Positions 9,364 through 16,914 of a DNA stretch of 34,147 nucleotides are shown piece by piece. The position numbers and the translations under genes were made by a program. Source of the DNA: Tannerellaceae bacterium (GTDB lineage Bacteria; Bacteroidota; Bacteroidia; Bacteroidales; Tannerellaceae); contig JAITGS010000142.1 of assembly GCA_031280435.1 (NCBI GenBank), positions 1 to 34,147 on the forward strand. The letters run 5' to 3'. Numbering within the stretch: position 1 is the stretch's first letter; the number at the start of each line of letters is the position of its first letter. The notes below the pieces were generated by a model, which was given only the letters and a program-made list of their open reading frames with translations, was not told the DNA's origin and did no database searches.

Positions 9364-11007
9364 TTACTTAGACTGCGGCAGAGGTACGACCATGCGACGT
9401 CCGTCGGCGCTCGATACGGCAAGGAGGCCTACCACTACGGGCTTGCCGGAGTTGTTGACGGCAAACACAGGCGATCCGGCTCCTATCTGCAGAAAGCCGT
9501 CGCCCTCGGTTGCTATCAGGCCGTTCACGAGGCTGCCGGCTGTTGTAAGGCCCTCGCCTGAGGCCAGGCCATCGGTCGGGCTAATGCCTATCTGCGACGG
9601 GAAGCCGTAGGAGTCGAGTCGGATGCCTTTGCCCGGAAGGCTGCGGGAGCTGAACTGCAAGCCTCCGTTCGGCTTCAGCTGCAGGTATGCCACGTCTTTG
9701 TCGGGCAACGCGGGAGCGAAGCTTTGCTTAGTCGACTTGTCGACGATGTCGGCAGAACGGTCGGCCACGAAGATGTTGCCGGTGAAGGTAAAGGAATGGC
9801 CCGAAGGCGAGGTTGCGGTAAAGTATGCAATCACCCTCCCGCCTTTCTCCGTCAAAGCATTCAGAGCCGAGAGCTCTTTATACTCCCTGAACTTCCAGCG
9901 TTCAACGAGAGAGCGGGCCGTAACGAAGCGCCCGTCGTCGAGAAGGAAACCGACGCCGGCCCAGCTTGTTTTGTTGGTGTTGAATATGCCGAACTCATTC
10001 TTGGGGCCGAACATCTCTATCTTGTCGAGACGTATATAATATATGTAAGGAAAGCAGGGGGCGTATACCGACGTCGGTTTCTCCTGCTCCTCCGTCTTCT
10101 CCTGTTCCTTATGGCTTGCGACGGTTGCAGCTCTCGGCGGCTGGTTCCTTACGAGGCTCGGTGTGCGCATCGGGCGGCCCTGCTTAGGTTGCAGATTGCG
10201 GTGCACGGCGGCGATGTCGCTTGTGAGGCGGTTTTCGGATTCGGTGATGTGCAAGCGTATGTCGCGGGTATTGTTCCGTAGCACTCCGGCAAGATTCTCG
10301 TCGGAGCGATTGATGAGGCGGGCCAGCTCGTATTGACGGCGCTTGACTTCGTCGAGGCCGCTGCGCACTTCGCTGAGTTCGCTGCTTACCGATTCTATGC
10401 TTTGCCTTACGCCGGCCACCTCGCTGCGAGTTTCATCCATAAAGCGCTCCGACTTGTTCCAGTCGGCTATGGCCCATATTGCAAGCGCCGCTACGAGAAC
10501 TATCAGCGAGCCGGCAATGATAGCGGCAGTTTGCCGGAAGGATGTAGCCAGTCGCCGTCCGAGCCTGTCTATATGCTCTGCGATGTAGAGCGTGCGGCTT
10601 TCATGAGGTTCGCGAACCGGAGGCAGCGGCGGAACAACTGCTTCGTCCGGCTGAACAACTATGAAGCCGAGCCGTGGCCCGCCGGCCGACAGTTGTATCT
10701 CATCGCCATGCTGAAGATACCATTGGTTGCTGACCTCATGCCCGTTCACCAGCGTTTGTTTTATACGCGAGAGGCGAACGAGCTTCCAGCCGTCGGCTTC
10801 CCGCACTATGGCTGCATGTCGGCGGCTTACGGACAATAGCGAGTCGTCGAAGCGGATTTTGCATTGCGGGTCACGCCCTATTTCTATCTGTTCGTGGCGT
10901 ATGGTTTCCCGTTCGCCTATGCTGTGATACTGCGATTCGGTGCGATGCTCAATGATATAGGCCTGCGGTGCGGTAGTAGAGTTGCGATGTGTTGTGTGCG
11001 GATTCAT
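9364..11007 (-). CDS. FHA, membrane and coiled-coil protein with trypsin-like pseudoprotease domain
   Basis: The 547-aa protein has an N-terminal FHA phosphothreonine-binding domain (~35-120; GRDPQC, VSRRHA and NGHE carry the conserved Gly-Arg, Ser-Arg-x-x-His region and Asn-Gly). One membrane helix follows at ~161-183, then a long heptad-like stretch to ~270, a charged linker, and a C-terminal domain with the layout of a trypsin-like peptidase (GVGFLLDDGRFVTARSLV, DVAYLQLK, GAGSPVFAV). The catalytic His is replaced by Ser (TARSLV, where active relatives have TARHVV) and the catalytic Ser by Ala (GAGSP for GDSGSP); only the Asp remains. I therefore predict a non-catalytic sensor or binding domain in the periplasm, linked to a cytoplasmic FHA that could dock onto the kinase gene products. 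The gene lies 20 bp after the pseudokinase gene. Confidence 0.8.
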   Translation of the reverse strand: MNPHTTHRNSTTAPQAYIIEHRTESQYHSIGERETIRHEQIEIGRDPQCKIRFDDSLLSVSRRHAAIVREADGWKLVRLSRIKQTLVNGHEVSNQWYLQHGDEIQLSAGGPRLGFIVVQPDEAVVPPLPPVREPHESRTLYIAEHIDRLGRRLATSFRQTAAIIAGSLIVLVAALAIWAIADWNKSERFMDETRSEVAGVRQSIESVSSELSEVRSGLDEVKRRQYELARLINRSDENLAGVLRNNTRDIRLHITESENRLTSDIAAVHRNLQPKQGRPMRTPSLVRNQPPRAATVASHKEQEKTEEQEKPTSVYAPCFPYIYYIRLDKIEMFGPKNEFGIFNTNKTSWAGVGFLLDDGRFVTARSLVERWKFREYKELSALNALTEKGGRVIAYFTATSPSGHSFTFTGNIFVADRSADIVDKSTKQSFAPALPDKDVAYLQLKPNGGLQFSSRSLPGKGIRLDSYGFPSQIGISPTDGLASGEGLTTAGSLVNGLIATEGDGFLQIGAGSPVFAVNNSGKPVVVGLLAVSSADGRRMVVPLPQSK

Positions 11008-11027
11008 TGACAGTATTAGATTGAAGG

Positions 11028-12377
11028 TTACACCGGCCGGCTTTCTTCCACTTGCAGCGTGGTGGCGCCCAGCTTGATGACACTGCCGGCTTTGAGCGCT
11101 ACGCCGTGAACGGAGATGCGCTTAGAGTCTACAAAGGTTCCGTTGGTCGACGTTTTCCATACGCCGCGCTGCCCTCCGTCGGGAATGACTAATTGCCCGT
11201 CGCGTATTATCCATTTCGTATGGTTTTCATTGGTTTCTATGGTGCAATGCACGCGCGAGATAAAGGACGTATCCTGTTCGCGCAGGCCGATCATATTGCG
11301 CGAGCCGCGGCCTACGGTTATCACCCGCGATTTCTGCAGCAGGCTGTTGAGCGTATAAACTTTGCCGGGCTCGCTGCCCTCCGTCACCCGCAGAGACATT
11401 TGCGGAGCCACAGCCGGCGGAATATTGAGCGGGAACAGAGCTTCGGGAATCAGGCTCCCGGATGTATCGGCGGCGGCATCAGCTCCGGCACCGGCTCCGG
11501 AGGCATCTGTGTCGGGAGGCAGCAGGGCGATGACGCCGGCGGCAGAGTGGAACCTGGCGACATAGTCGGGGCTCAGGCATCCTTCTATAATCTTGCGCCA
11601 GAAAGGCTCGTCCGCAACTCCGTGCAGCAGCTTCCTGTTCCATTTGCCTTCTATGCAGCGGTTGCGATAGCTTCGCAGGTCGACCGGGTCGTCGGGCAAT
11701 CCGAAGGGATATTGTCGCGTGAGCAGATGATACAGCATCACTCCGAAGGCAAACATGTCGGAAGCCGGAAACACCTTAGCCCCCGTACGTTTCGCGCCTG
11801 TAAGTTCGGGAGCCAGGCAGGCCGCAGCTTCCAGCCGGCTCCGGAGGGCATAATCGGCTCCGTTACAGGCTTCGGAGATTTCAAAATCGAAGTCGGCCAG
11901 GAAAGCGCTCCCGTCGCGGCGAATCATGATGTTGGCAGGCTTCAGGTTGCGATGCGCATGCCCGTTGACATGCAGATCGTTCAGCCCGTTGAGCACCGAT
12001 TCGGCAATGAGCCGGACGTTGACCGGCGAATGTGAAGCGAGAAACTCGCTCAGGTTGCCCCGCTCGCCGTATTCCATAAGGATGAAAGGATTGCCGCCTT
12101 CTTCGCCGCTGTCTATTATTTTCGACAGATACAGGCTGGGGGGTTGCCCCGTTTTGTATTCTATATTAAAGCGGTTGATCCAGTCTTGCCGCTGAACGGG
12201 CGTCACTTCCCATAGCTTTAGAAGCTTGAACGTGGATATGATTCCGCTGGTTTGCCTGACGCGAAAAACCTTCCATACGGGGCTTTCGCCAATTAGCTGC
12301 TCAACGCAGTATCGCCCGCCGCCAATCCTTTGGCCCGGGCTGTAATCTCCCCTTTGTACGATGAAATTGTGAAACAT
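11028..12377 (-). CDS. Kinase-like protein with C-terminal FHA domain (predicted pseudokinase)
   Basis: This 449-aa protein is a protein-kinase fold (~20-285) followed by a spacer rich in Ala/Gly/Asp and a canonical FHA domain (~355-445: GRGSRN, ISRVHC, NGTFV). The N-lobe Lys survives (Lys51 in STFKLLK), as do the Asn of the catalytic loop (Asn149) and the first Asp of the magnesium site (Asp162). The catalytic HRD Asp is Asn (H142-R143-N144) and DFG reads DFD. Loss of the catalytic base predicts little or no phosphotransfer, so a scaffold or regulator role is likely, with the FHA domain binding a phosphothreonine on a partner. No membrane helix is visible. It sits between the zinc-ribbon gene (35 bp gap) and the membrane FHA gene (20 bp gap). 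Confidence 0.85.
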   Translation of the reverse strand: MFHNFIVQRGDYSPGQRIGGGRYCVEQLIGESPVWKVFRVRQTSGIISTFKLLKLWEVTPVQRQDWINRFNIEYKTGQPPSLYLSKIIDSGEEGGNPFILMEYGERGNLSEFLASHSPVNVRLIAESVLNGLNDLHVNGHAHRNLKPANIMIRRDGSAFLADFDFEISEACNGADYALRSRLEAAACLAPELTGAKRTGAKVFPASDMFAFGVMLYHLLTRQYPFGLPDDPVDLRSYRNRCIEGKWNRKLLHGVADEPFWRKIIEGCLSPDYVARFHSAAGVIALLPPDTDASGAGAGADAAADTSGSLIPEALFPLNIPPAVAPQMSLRVTEGSEPGKVYTLNSLLQKSRVITVGRGSRNMIGLREQDTSFISRVHCTIETNENHTKWIIRDGQLVIPDGGQRGVWKTSTNGTFVDSKRISVHGVALKAGSVIKLGATTLQVEESRPV

Positions 12378-12412
12378 AGACTTTACAAATATTCGTTATC
12401 TACTCTATACTT

Positions 12413-13006
12413 TTATCCGAACTCGAACCTCTGGTTGCCCATGACGATGATGTCGCCCGGCTTCAGCTCCGTTTTGGAGGCGGCCCGTATGAATGTTGTG
12501 CAATGTTCGCTTTTATCTTGAATATACCATTTGTCGTTTTCGTATTCCAGAAGGGCGTGGGCCTTCTCGCAGAGGGAATGGTTGCTGGGGTCGAGGTTGT
12601 CGCGGTTCAGCACTATTTGCTCGCCGCTGAAAGTCAGTGTTTGCGACTTGCGCATGTTGCTCGACCGAATCATCTTCATGCGGCAGGAGGGCTGTCGCCG
12701 GTTTGTGCGCGCAGGCGATGCCTGTATAGTCTCGCCCACAGGCTCGTCGGTCGGCACAGGTGCTCCGCATAGCGGGCAGCTTGCGGCGTCGGGAAGCAGT
12801 GGATATTGGCAGTCCGTGCAAATCTTTTCGAACGTATAGGGCGCGGCTGCGGGCTCCGCTTGAGCAAGGCTCAGGCTGCTGTGCTCCTCCTTAGCGCCGG
12901 AGGGCTCCGTAGGTGGAAGATACTGCAGGATGGAGTCGCATTTTTTACACTTCAACCGCCTCTCCTTGTTTTCCCAACCGCAATGACTGCATCTCATCTT
13001 ATTCAT
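12413..13006 (-). CDS. Double zinc-ribbon protein with degenerate FHA-like domain
   Basis: The 197-aa protein starts with two zinc ribbons: Cys6/Cys9/Cys20/Cys23 and Cys63/Cys66/Cys77/Cys80, each CxxC...CxxC. The C-terminal ~85 residues (from QTLTFSGEQIVLNRDN to QRFEFG) follow the spacing of an FHA fold: LNRDN for the Gly-Arg strand, EKAHALLEYENDKWYI for the SRxH region and LKPGDIIVMG for the last strands. The usual Gly is Asn and the Ser-Arg of the peptide-binding loop is Glu-Lys, so phosphothreonine recognition may be lost. It is the first gene of the minus-strand kinase/FHA cluster. It may be a cytoplasmic adaptor for the kinases; that role is inferred from position. Confidence 0.75.
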   Translation of the reverse strand: MNKMRCSHCGWENKERRLKCKKCDSILQYLPPTEPSGAKEEHSSLSLAQAEPAAAPYTFEKICTDCQYPLLPDAASCPLCGAPVPTDEPVGETIQASPARTNRRQPSCRMKMIRSSNMRKSQTLTFSGEQIVLNRDNLDPSNHSLCEKAHALLEYENDKWYIQDKSEHCTTFIRAASKTELKPGDIIVMGNQRFEFG

Positions 13007-13032
13007 ATTTATTTCAGCTTATAAATGAGTCG

Positions 13033-13040
13033 CAAATATA
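13033..13040 (-). promoter_or_regulatory. Candidate -7 element TATATTTG
   Basis: Read on the minus strand this is TATATTTG, a match to the Bacteroidetes TAnnTTTG -7 box, 26 bp before the ATG of the zinc-ribbon gene. I see no good TTG at the -33 position, so confidence is limited. Confidence 0.45.
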
Positions 13041-13295
13041 TGATATATAATCTTAATCTCCCTTAGCCCCGGCATTTTTTTTGTTGATTGGCCCGGGCAA
13101 CAATGTCGAGCATTTTCCGCCGTTCCATGCCGCCGCCTCCATCCTCGCCCGCAAAATTCCCCGCTTCATCCGGGCCGCAAGATGTCCGGCCCAAAAACTC
13201 CTGCGGCCGCGCCTTCGCCCCCTGTTCTGTACGGCGGCTTTGCCTATCCTCCTTGCACAGAGTAGAAGAGCTCCGGTATTTGTTCGGGCCGTTCA
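13041..13295. other. Intergenic segment with decayed repeat traces
   Basis: GC-rich, low-complexity sequence without a credible gene. GGGCCGCAAGATG near 13170 resembles the unit head of the following array and lies about three periods upstream of it, suggesting older units of array 3. Confidence 0.35.
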
Positions 13296-13746
13296 GGCAG
13301 CAAAACAGTGCTGAAACCTTTCCGGGCAGCCATTCGGGCAGCAAGATCGGGGCTGAAATTTTCCGGCAATCCATTTGGGTAGCGCGATCCTCTGAAAAGA
13401 AAAATTTCAAGCCTTTTGGGCAGCAAGATTCTCTAAAATAAAAAATTTCAAGGATTTTGGGCAGCGAGATTCGCTGAAAAAAAAATTTTTTCAAGGATTT
13501 TAGGTAGCAAGAATCTCTGAAAAAAAAAATTTCAAGGATTTTAGGCAGCAAGATAGTCTGAAAAAATTTTTTTTAAGCCATTCGGGTAGCGAGACGGGTT
13601 GAGGCTTTTTCCGAGAGGGCATTTAGGTAGCAAGACGGGCTGATTTTTTTCTGCGAGGGCATTCAGGTGGCAAAATGGGCTGATTTTTTTTCTGCGAGGC
13701 GATTTAGGTGGCAAGATGGACTGAAGGAAAATTTAGGGTCGCTTAG
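13296..13746. repeat. Tandem array 3: about eleven ~41-bp units of two sub-types
   Basis: Unit starts (GGCAGC, GGTAGC or GGTGGC) lie at 13296, 13337, 13378, 13419, 13460, 13503, 13544, 13585, 13626, 13666 and 13707: seven complete units of 41 bp on either side of one of 43, another of 40 at 13626, and a decayed last copy. Units from 13378 to 13544 carry CTGA plus an A-tract and TTTCAAGG. Units from 13585 to 13666 instead carry a T-tract followed by CTGCGAGG or similar. The array separates the divergent kinase/FHA cluster and sigma-54 activator, so it sits between two promoters. Confidence 0.92.
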
Positions 13747-13812
13747 CTGTGCAGTCGGGGCCGGGGTGTCACTATATCTGCCTTCCGAAGAGGTTTATTC
13801 CTTCAATTATTG

Positions 13813-13820
13813 TAATTTTG
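13813..13820 (+). promoter_or_regulatory. Candidate -7 element TAATTTTG
   Basis: TAATTTTG matches TAnnTTTG and lies 42 bp before the ATG of the sigma-54 activator. The upstream -33 region has only TTTA near 13793, a weak partner. Confidence 0.45.
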
Positions 13821-13862
13821 TCAGTATAACATGACTGAAATAACATAATCACTATATATAAT

Positions 13863-15035
13863 ATGTTGGTAAAAGCAGAAGTACAGCAAATCAAGCAGCG
13901 ATATGGCATCATAGGCAATGCTCCGGGCTTGAACAGGGCCATAGACGTGGCTCTCCAGGTGGCTCCCACCGATTTATCGGTACTGATAACCGGAGAAAGC
14001 GGCGTCGGCAAAGAGAGTTTTCCGCAGATTATTCATCAGAACAGCCCCCGCAAACACGGGCAATACATTGCGGTTAACTGCGGCGCTATCCCCGAAGGAA
14101 CTATTGATTCGGAGCTGTTTGGGCATGAAAAGGGCTCGTTCACGGGCGCACTGGCCGATCGCAAGGGATATTTCGAATCGACGGACGGAGGAACGATTTT
14201 CCTCGACGAGGTGGGCGAGCTGCCTGTCCCTACGCAGGCGCGCCTGCTGAGGGTTCTGGAAACGGGCGAGTTCATCAAGGTGGGCTCGGCGAAGGTGCTG
14301 AAAACGAACGTCAGGATTGTGGCCGCCACCAATGTCGATCTGGTGAGGGCCGTGAGCGAAGGCAAGTTCCGCGAGGACTTGTATTATCGCCTCAGCACTG
14401 TCCCTGTCAGGGTTCCGCCGCTTCGCGAGAGGGTGGACGACATCATGCTACTGTTCAGGAAATTTGCAGGCGATTGTGCGGACAAGTATCGCATGCCGTC
14501 TATTCGGATTGAAAGCGAGGAGGCACGGCAAATCCTGCTCGCGTATCGCTGGCCGGGCAACGTCAGGGAGCTGAAGAACATAACGGAGCGGATTTCCATA
14601 ATAGAGGAGAGCCGCGACATATCTCCCGAAATCCTCAGTACATATCTCCCCGAAATATATGCCGAGAAGCTGCCCGTTCTGCTGACTTCCGGCCGCGAAA
14701 GGCGCACGTTCAACAACGAGCGGGAGATACTCTACCAAGTGCTGTTCGACCTGCGGAACGATGTGAACGAACTCCGCAAGCTGGTGCAGGAGATAATGAG
14801 CGGACAGCTGCCTCCCGTGGCCGAGGAATCCTTTGCCCGTCCGCTGCATACGGCTGTGCCGGTCGAGGAAGCAGTGCCGGTTGAGGAAGCCGGCTTCTCA
14901 CTTGAAGAGGCCGAAAAGGATATGATTCGCAAGGCGCTTGAGAGGCATGCCGGCAAGCGCAGGAACGCTGCGGCCGACCTCGGAATATCGGAACGGACGC
15001 TTTACAGGAAGCTTAAGGAGTATGGGCTGGAGTAA
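13863..15035 (+). CDS. Sigma-54-dependent transcriptional activator without receiver domain
   Basis: This 390-aa enhancer-binding protein opens promoters held by RpoN holoenzyme. The AAA+ domain starts almost at the N-terminus: Walker A GESGVGKE at 44-51, a sigma-54 contact loop GSFTGA at 91-96 (Ser for the usual Ala), Walker B TIFLDEVGEL around 111-120, and RWPGNVRELKN in the sensor-2 region. A Fis-type helix-turn-helix closes the protein (RNAAADLGISERTLYRKLKE). There is no response-regulator or GAF domain, so phosphorelay control is not expected. A tandem six-residue duplication AVPVEE lies in the linker (14853-14888). The stop overlaps the lptE start by 14 bp. Confidence 0.93.
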   Translation: MLVKAEVQQIKQRYGIIGNAPGLNRAIDVALQVAPTDLSVLITGESGVGKESFPQIIHQNSPRKHGQYIAVNCGAIPEGTIDSELFGHEKGSFTGALADRKGYFESTDGGTIFLDEVGELPVPTQARLLRVLETGEFIKVGSAKVLKTNVRIVAATNVDLVRAVSEGKFREDLYYRLSTVPVRVPPLRERVDDIMLLFRKFAGDCADKYRMPSIRIESEEARQILLAYRWPGNVRELKNITERISIIEESRDISPEILSTYLPEIYAEKLPVLLTSGRERRTFNNEREILYQVLFDLRNDVNELRKLVQEIMSGQLPPVAEESFARPLHTAVPVEEAVPVEEAGFSLEEAEKDMIRKALERHAGKRRNAAADLGISERTLYRKLKEYGLE

Positions 15036-15543
15036 GTCGGCGAAATTATGTGCAACGGTCGCCTGCATAGCTGCTCTGGCCGTCGGTTGCAAGGTCTCGT
15101 ACAGCTTCAGCGGATCGTCTATTGATTATGCTGTGACCAAGACCATACGCATAAGCGACTTCCCAAACCAGGCGGCGCTGGTCTACCCTCCCCTGTCGCA
15201 AAGCTTCAGCGAAGGACTGCGCGACAAGTATATCCGGCAAACCAAACTGCAGCTTGTGCAGGCGAACGGCGACATAGAGCTTGAAGGCGAAATCGTGGGA
15301 TACGACGTGGCTCCCATGGCCATCAAGGAAGACGCCTACTCGTCGCTCACGCGGCTGACAATGACAGTGCGCGTGCGATTTGCCAACCGCGCCAACGCCG
15401 ACAAGGACTTCGAGCAGAGCTTCTCGGCCTTCCGCGAGTTCGACAGCAACCGCATGCTGCAAGACGTGCAGGAAGCCCTCAACGAGGAACTCACCAAGGA
15501 AATAGCCGACCTTATATACAATGCCACCGTTGCCGACTGGTGA
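15022..15543 (+). CDS. lptE: LptE family LPS-assembly lipoprotein
   Basis: LptE plugs the LptD barrel in the outer membrane and helps insert lipopolysaccharide. Using the ATG at 15022 the product is 173 aa with a lipoprotein signal ending ALAVGC, lipidated Cys at 23. A longer in-frame start at 14938 lies inside the Fis domain of the upstream gene and hides the signal peptide, so I reject it. The mature part has the Bacteroidetes LptE pattern: VSYSFSGSSIDY, then YPPLSQSFSEGLRDKYIRQT and repeated beta-strand motifs, ending in LTKEIADLIYNATVADW. Assignment rests on these motifs and on position after the sigma-54 activator and before secG. Confidence 0.85.
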   Translation: MGWSKSAKLCATVACIAALAVGCKVSYSFSGSSIDYAVTKTIRISDFPNQAALVYPPLSQSFSEGLRDKYIRQTKLQLVQANGDIELEGEIVGYDVAPMAIKEDAYSSLTRLTMTVRVRFANRANADKDFEQSFSAFREFDSNRMLQDVQEALNEELTKEIADLIYNATVADW

Positions 15544-15550
15544 ACACAGC

Positions 15551-16291
15551 ATGAACTACGACCTCTACGCCTGCATGGCCGACCACTCTATGCTCACGCG
15601 CGAAACCCTCCCCTGGCTGGAGCGGCTCGTGACGGAGCACCCCTACTTCTCCACCGCACGCATGCTCTACCTCAAGAACCTGGCCATGCTGAACGACGCC
15701 CGCTTCAAAACCGAGCTCGAGCGCACATCCATATATGTGCCCGACCGCAAGATGCTTTTCGTGCTCATAGAGGAAGTTCGCTTCATCGTCGTACAGCGCC
15801 CGGCTCAAGAAAAGGAAGATACCTTCGGCATCATCGACGAGTTTCTGCAATCGCACAGCAGCCGGCTGGGCGATGCCAACTCCGATCCCGCCATACTCTT
15901 CCCCACATCGGCATCGGCCGACTACATATTCTGGCTCGAGAAAGGCCGCCGCGTGCAGATAGAAGACAGCGCTCCCAAGCTCAATGCCCACGAGCGCGTC
16001 GACGGCTTCATCCGAGTGGCCGAAGAGCGCGCCCGCACCGGCCACACCGTTATCGACCCCAATCGAAATCCAACCGCCGAAGCGCCCCAACGCATGGGCG
16101 ACTACGGCCCCGACGACGACTCCTTCTTCACCGAAACACTGGCTCGAGTGTATATCAAGCAACAACGATACGGCAAAGCCCTGGAAGTACTGCGAAAGGT
16201 AAGCTTGAAATATCCGCAGAAAAACCTTTACTTTGCCGACCAAATCAGGTTTCTCGAAAAATTAATTATTAACGCGAAAAAGAAGAATTAA
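15551..16291 (+). CDS. TPR-like protein of the lptE-secG operon
   Basis: The predicted 246-aa soluble protein starts at the ATG at 15551, 7 bp after lptE; an in-frame start at 15521 would overlap lptE. No signal peptide or membrane helix is seen. The last ~50 residues (ETLARVYIKQQRYGKALEVL, then RKVSLKYPQKNLYFADQIRF) have the helix-turn-helix pattern of a tetratricopeptide repeat, so it may bind a protein partner. The N-terminal part (LPWLERLVTEHPYFSTARML) may be another helical repeat. A gene of this kind commonly lies between lptE and secG in Bacteroidales, but I know no tested function. Confidence 0.8.
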   Translation: MNYDLYACMADHSMLTRETLPWLERLVTEHPYFSTARMLYLKNLAMLNDARFKTELERTSIYVPDRKMLFVLIEEVRFIVVQRPAQEKEDTFGIIDEFLQSHSSRLGDANSDPAILFPTSASADYIFWLEKGRRVQIEDSAPKLNAHERVDGFIRVAEERARTGHTVIDPNRNPTAEAPQRMGDYGPDDDSFFTETLARVYIKQQRYGKALEVLRKVSLKYPQKNLYFADQIRFLEKLIINAKKKN

Positions 16292-16292
16292 C

Positions 16293-16664
16293 ATGTACGT
16301 ATTCATTTCAGTAATTATTCTCATAGCAGCAGTCCTGCTGACATTAATCGTTTTGGTACAGAACTCCAAAGGAGGCGGCCTCGCATCCGGTTTCTCATCC
16401 TCCAATCAAATCATGGGAGTGCGCAAAACAACAGATTTCCTCGAGAAGGCAACCTGGTCGCTGGCCGGCGTCATCATCGTGCTTTGCATAGTGATAACAG
16501 CCTTCCTCCCGCGCCAGGCGCAAGTTAGCGGCTCGGAGATACAGCAGCAGGTGAACGAGGCTCCGCTCGTAGATCCCAACGCAGCAACCACCCCCGACTT
16601 CGGCCCGGCTCAGCCGCAAACAAACTCCGTTCCCCTCCTTCCGGAAGAAGACCCCGCGAACTAA
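16293..16664 (+). CDS. secG: Preprotein translocase subunit SecG
   Basis: SecG is the small inner-membrane partner of SecYE that assists protein export. The 123-aa product has two membrane helices, ~3-21 (ISVIILIAAVLLTLIVLVQ) and ~54-73 (LAGVIIVLCIVITAFL), separated by the conserved NSKGGGLASGF loop and the GVRKTTDFLEKATW segment. A Pro/Gln/Asn-rich tail of ~45 residues follows, as is common in Bacteroidetes. The start is 1 bp after the upstream stop, implying translational coupling. A strong terminator follows. Confidence 0.95.
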   Translation: MYVFISVIILIAAVLLTLIVLVQNSKGGGLASGFSSSNQIMGVRKTTDFLEKATWSLAGVIIVLCIVITAFLPRQAQVSGSEIQQQVNEAPLVDPNAATTPDFGPAQPQTNSVPLLPEEDPAN

Positions 16665-16681
16665 TCGCGAAAGCTCAACAC

Positions 16682-16721
16682 AAAGCCGCTGACGATAATT
16701 AACAAGTCAGCGGCTTTTTTT
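16682..16721 (+). terminator. Rho-independent terminator after secG
   Basis: AGCCGCTGAC at 16684-16693 pairs perfectly with GTCAGCGGCT at 16706-16715 and is followed by a run of T, 17 bp after the secG stop. Confidence 0.92.
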
Positions 16722-16768
16722 GTACCATAAATTTAGGAGCGAGCTTGACGAGCATTTAGCAGTGAGCT

Positions 16769-16810
16769 AAAAAATGAGGGCCGGCGGAAACACTATCCGA
16801 CCGGCCCTCA
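16769..16810 (-). terminator. Rho-independent terminator after the fimbrillin gene
   Basis: TGAGGGCCGG (16775-16784) and CCGGCCCTCA (16801-16810) form a perfect 10-bp stem, extendable past a bulge by CGGA/TCCG. On the minus strand it is followed directly by six T (16774-16769). It lies ~105 bp past the fimbrillin stop. Confidence 0.8.
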
Positions 16811-16914
16811 GGCTTTAGTTAAATCCAACTTAAACATGTATAAACTTATTGAGATAAATATGAATGAAGAATTAAAGAACTTGATATAAGTTTTTTACTG
16901 ATTGCCAGATTCGT

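Noticed and set aside
9348-9422. Upstream start for the kinase
   Set aside because: It overlaps the preceding gene by 59 bp and adds a segment not typical of kinases; the ATG at 9347 lies just after the neighbour's stop.
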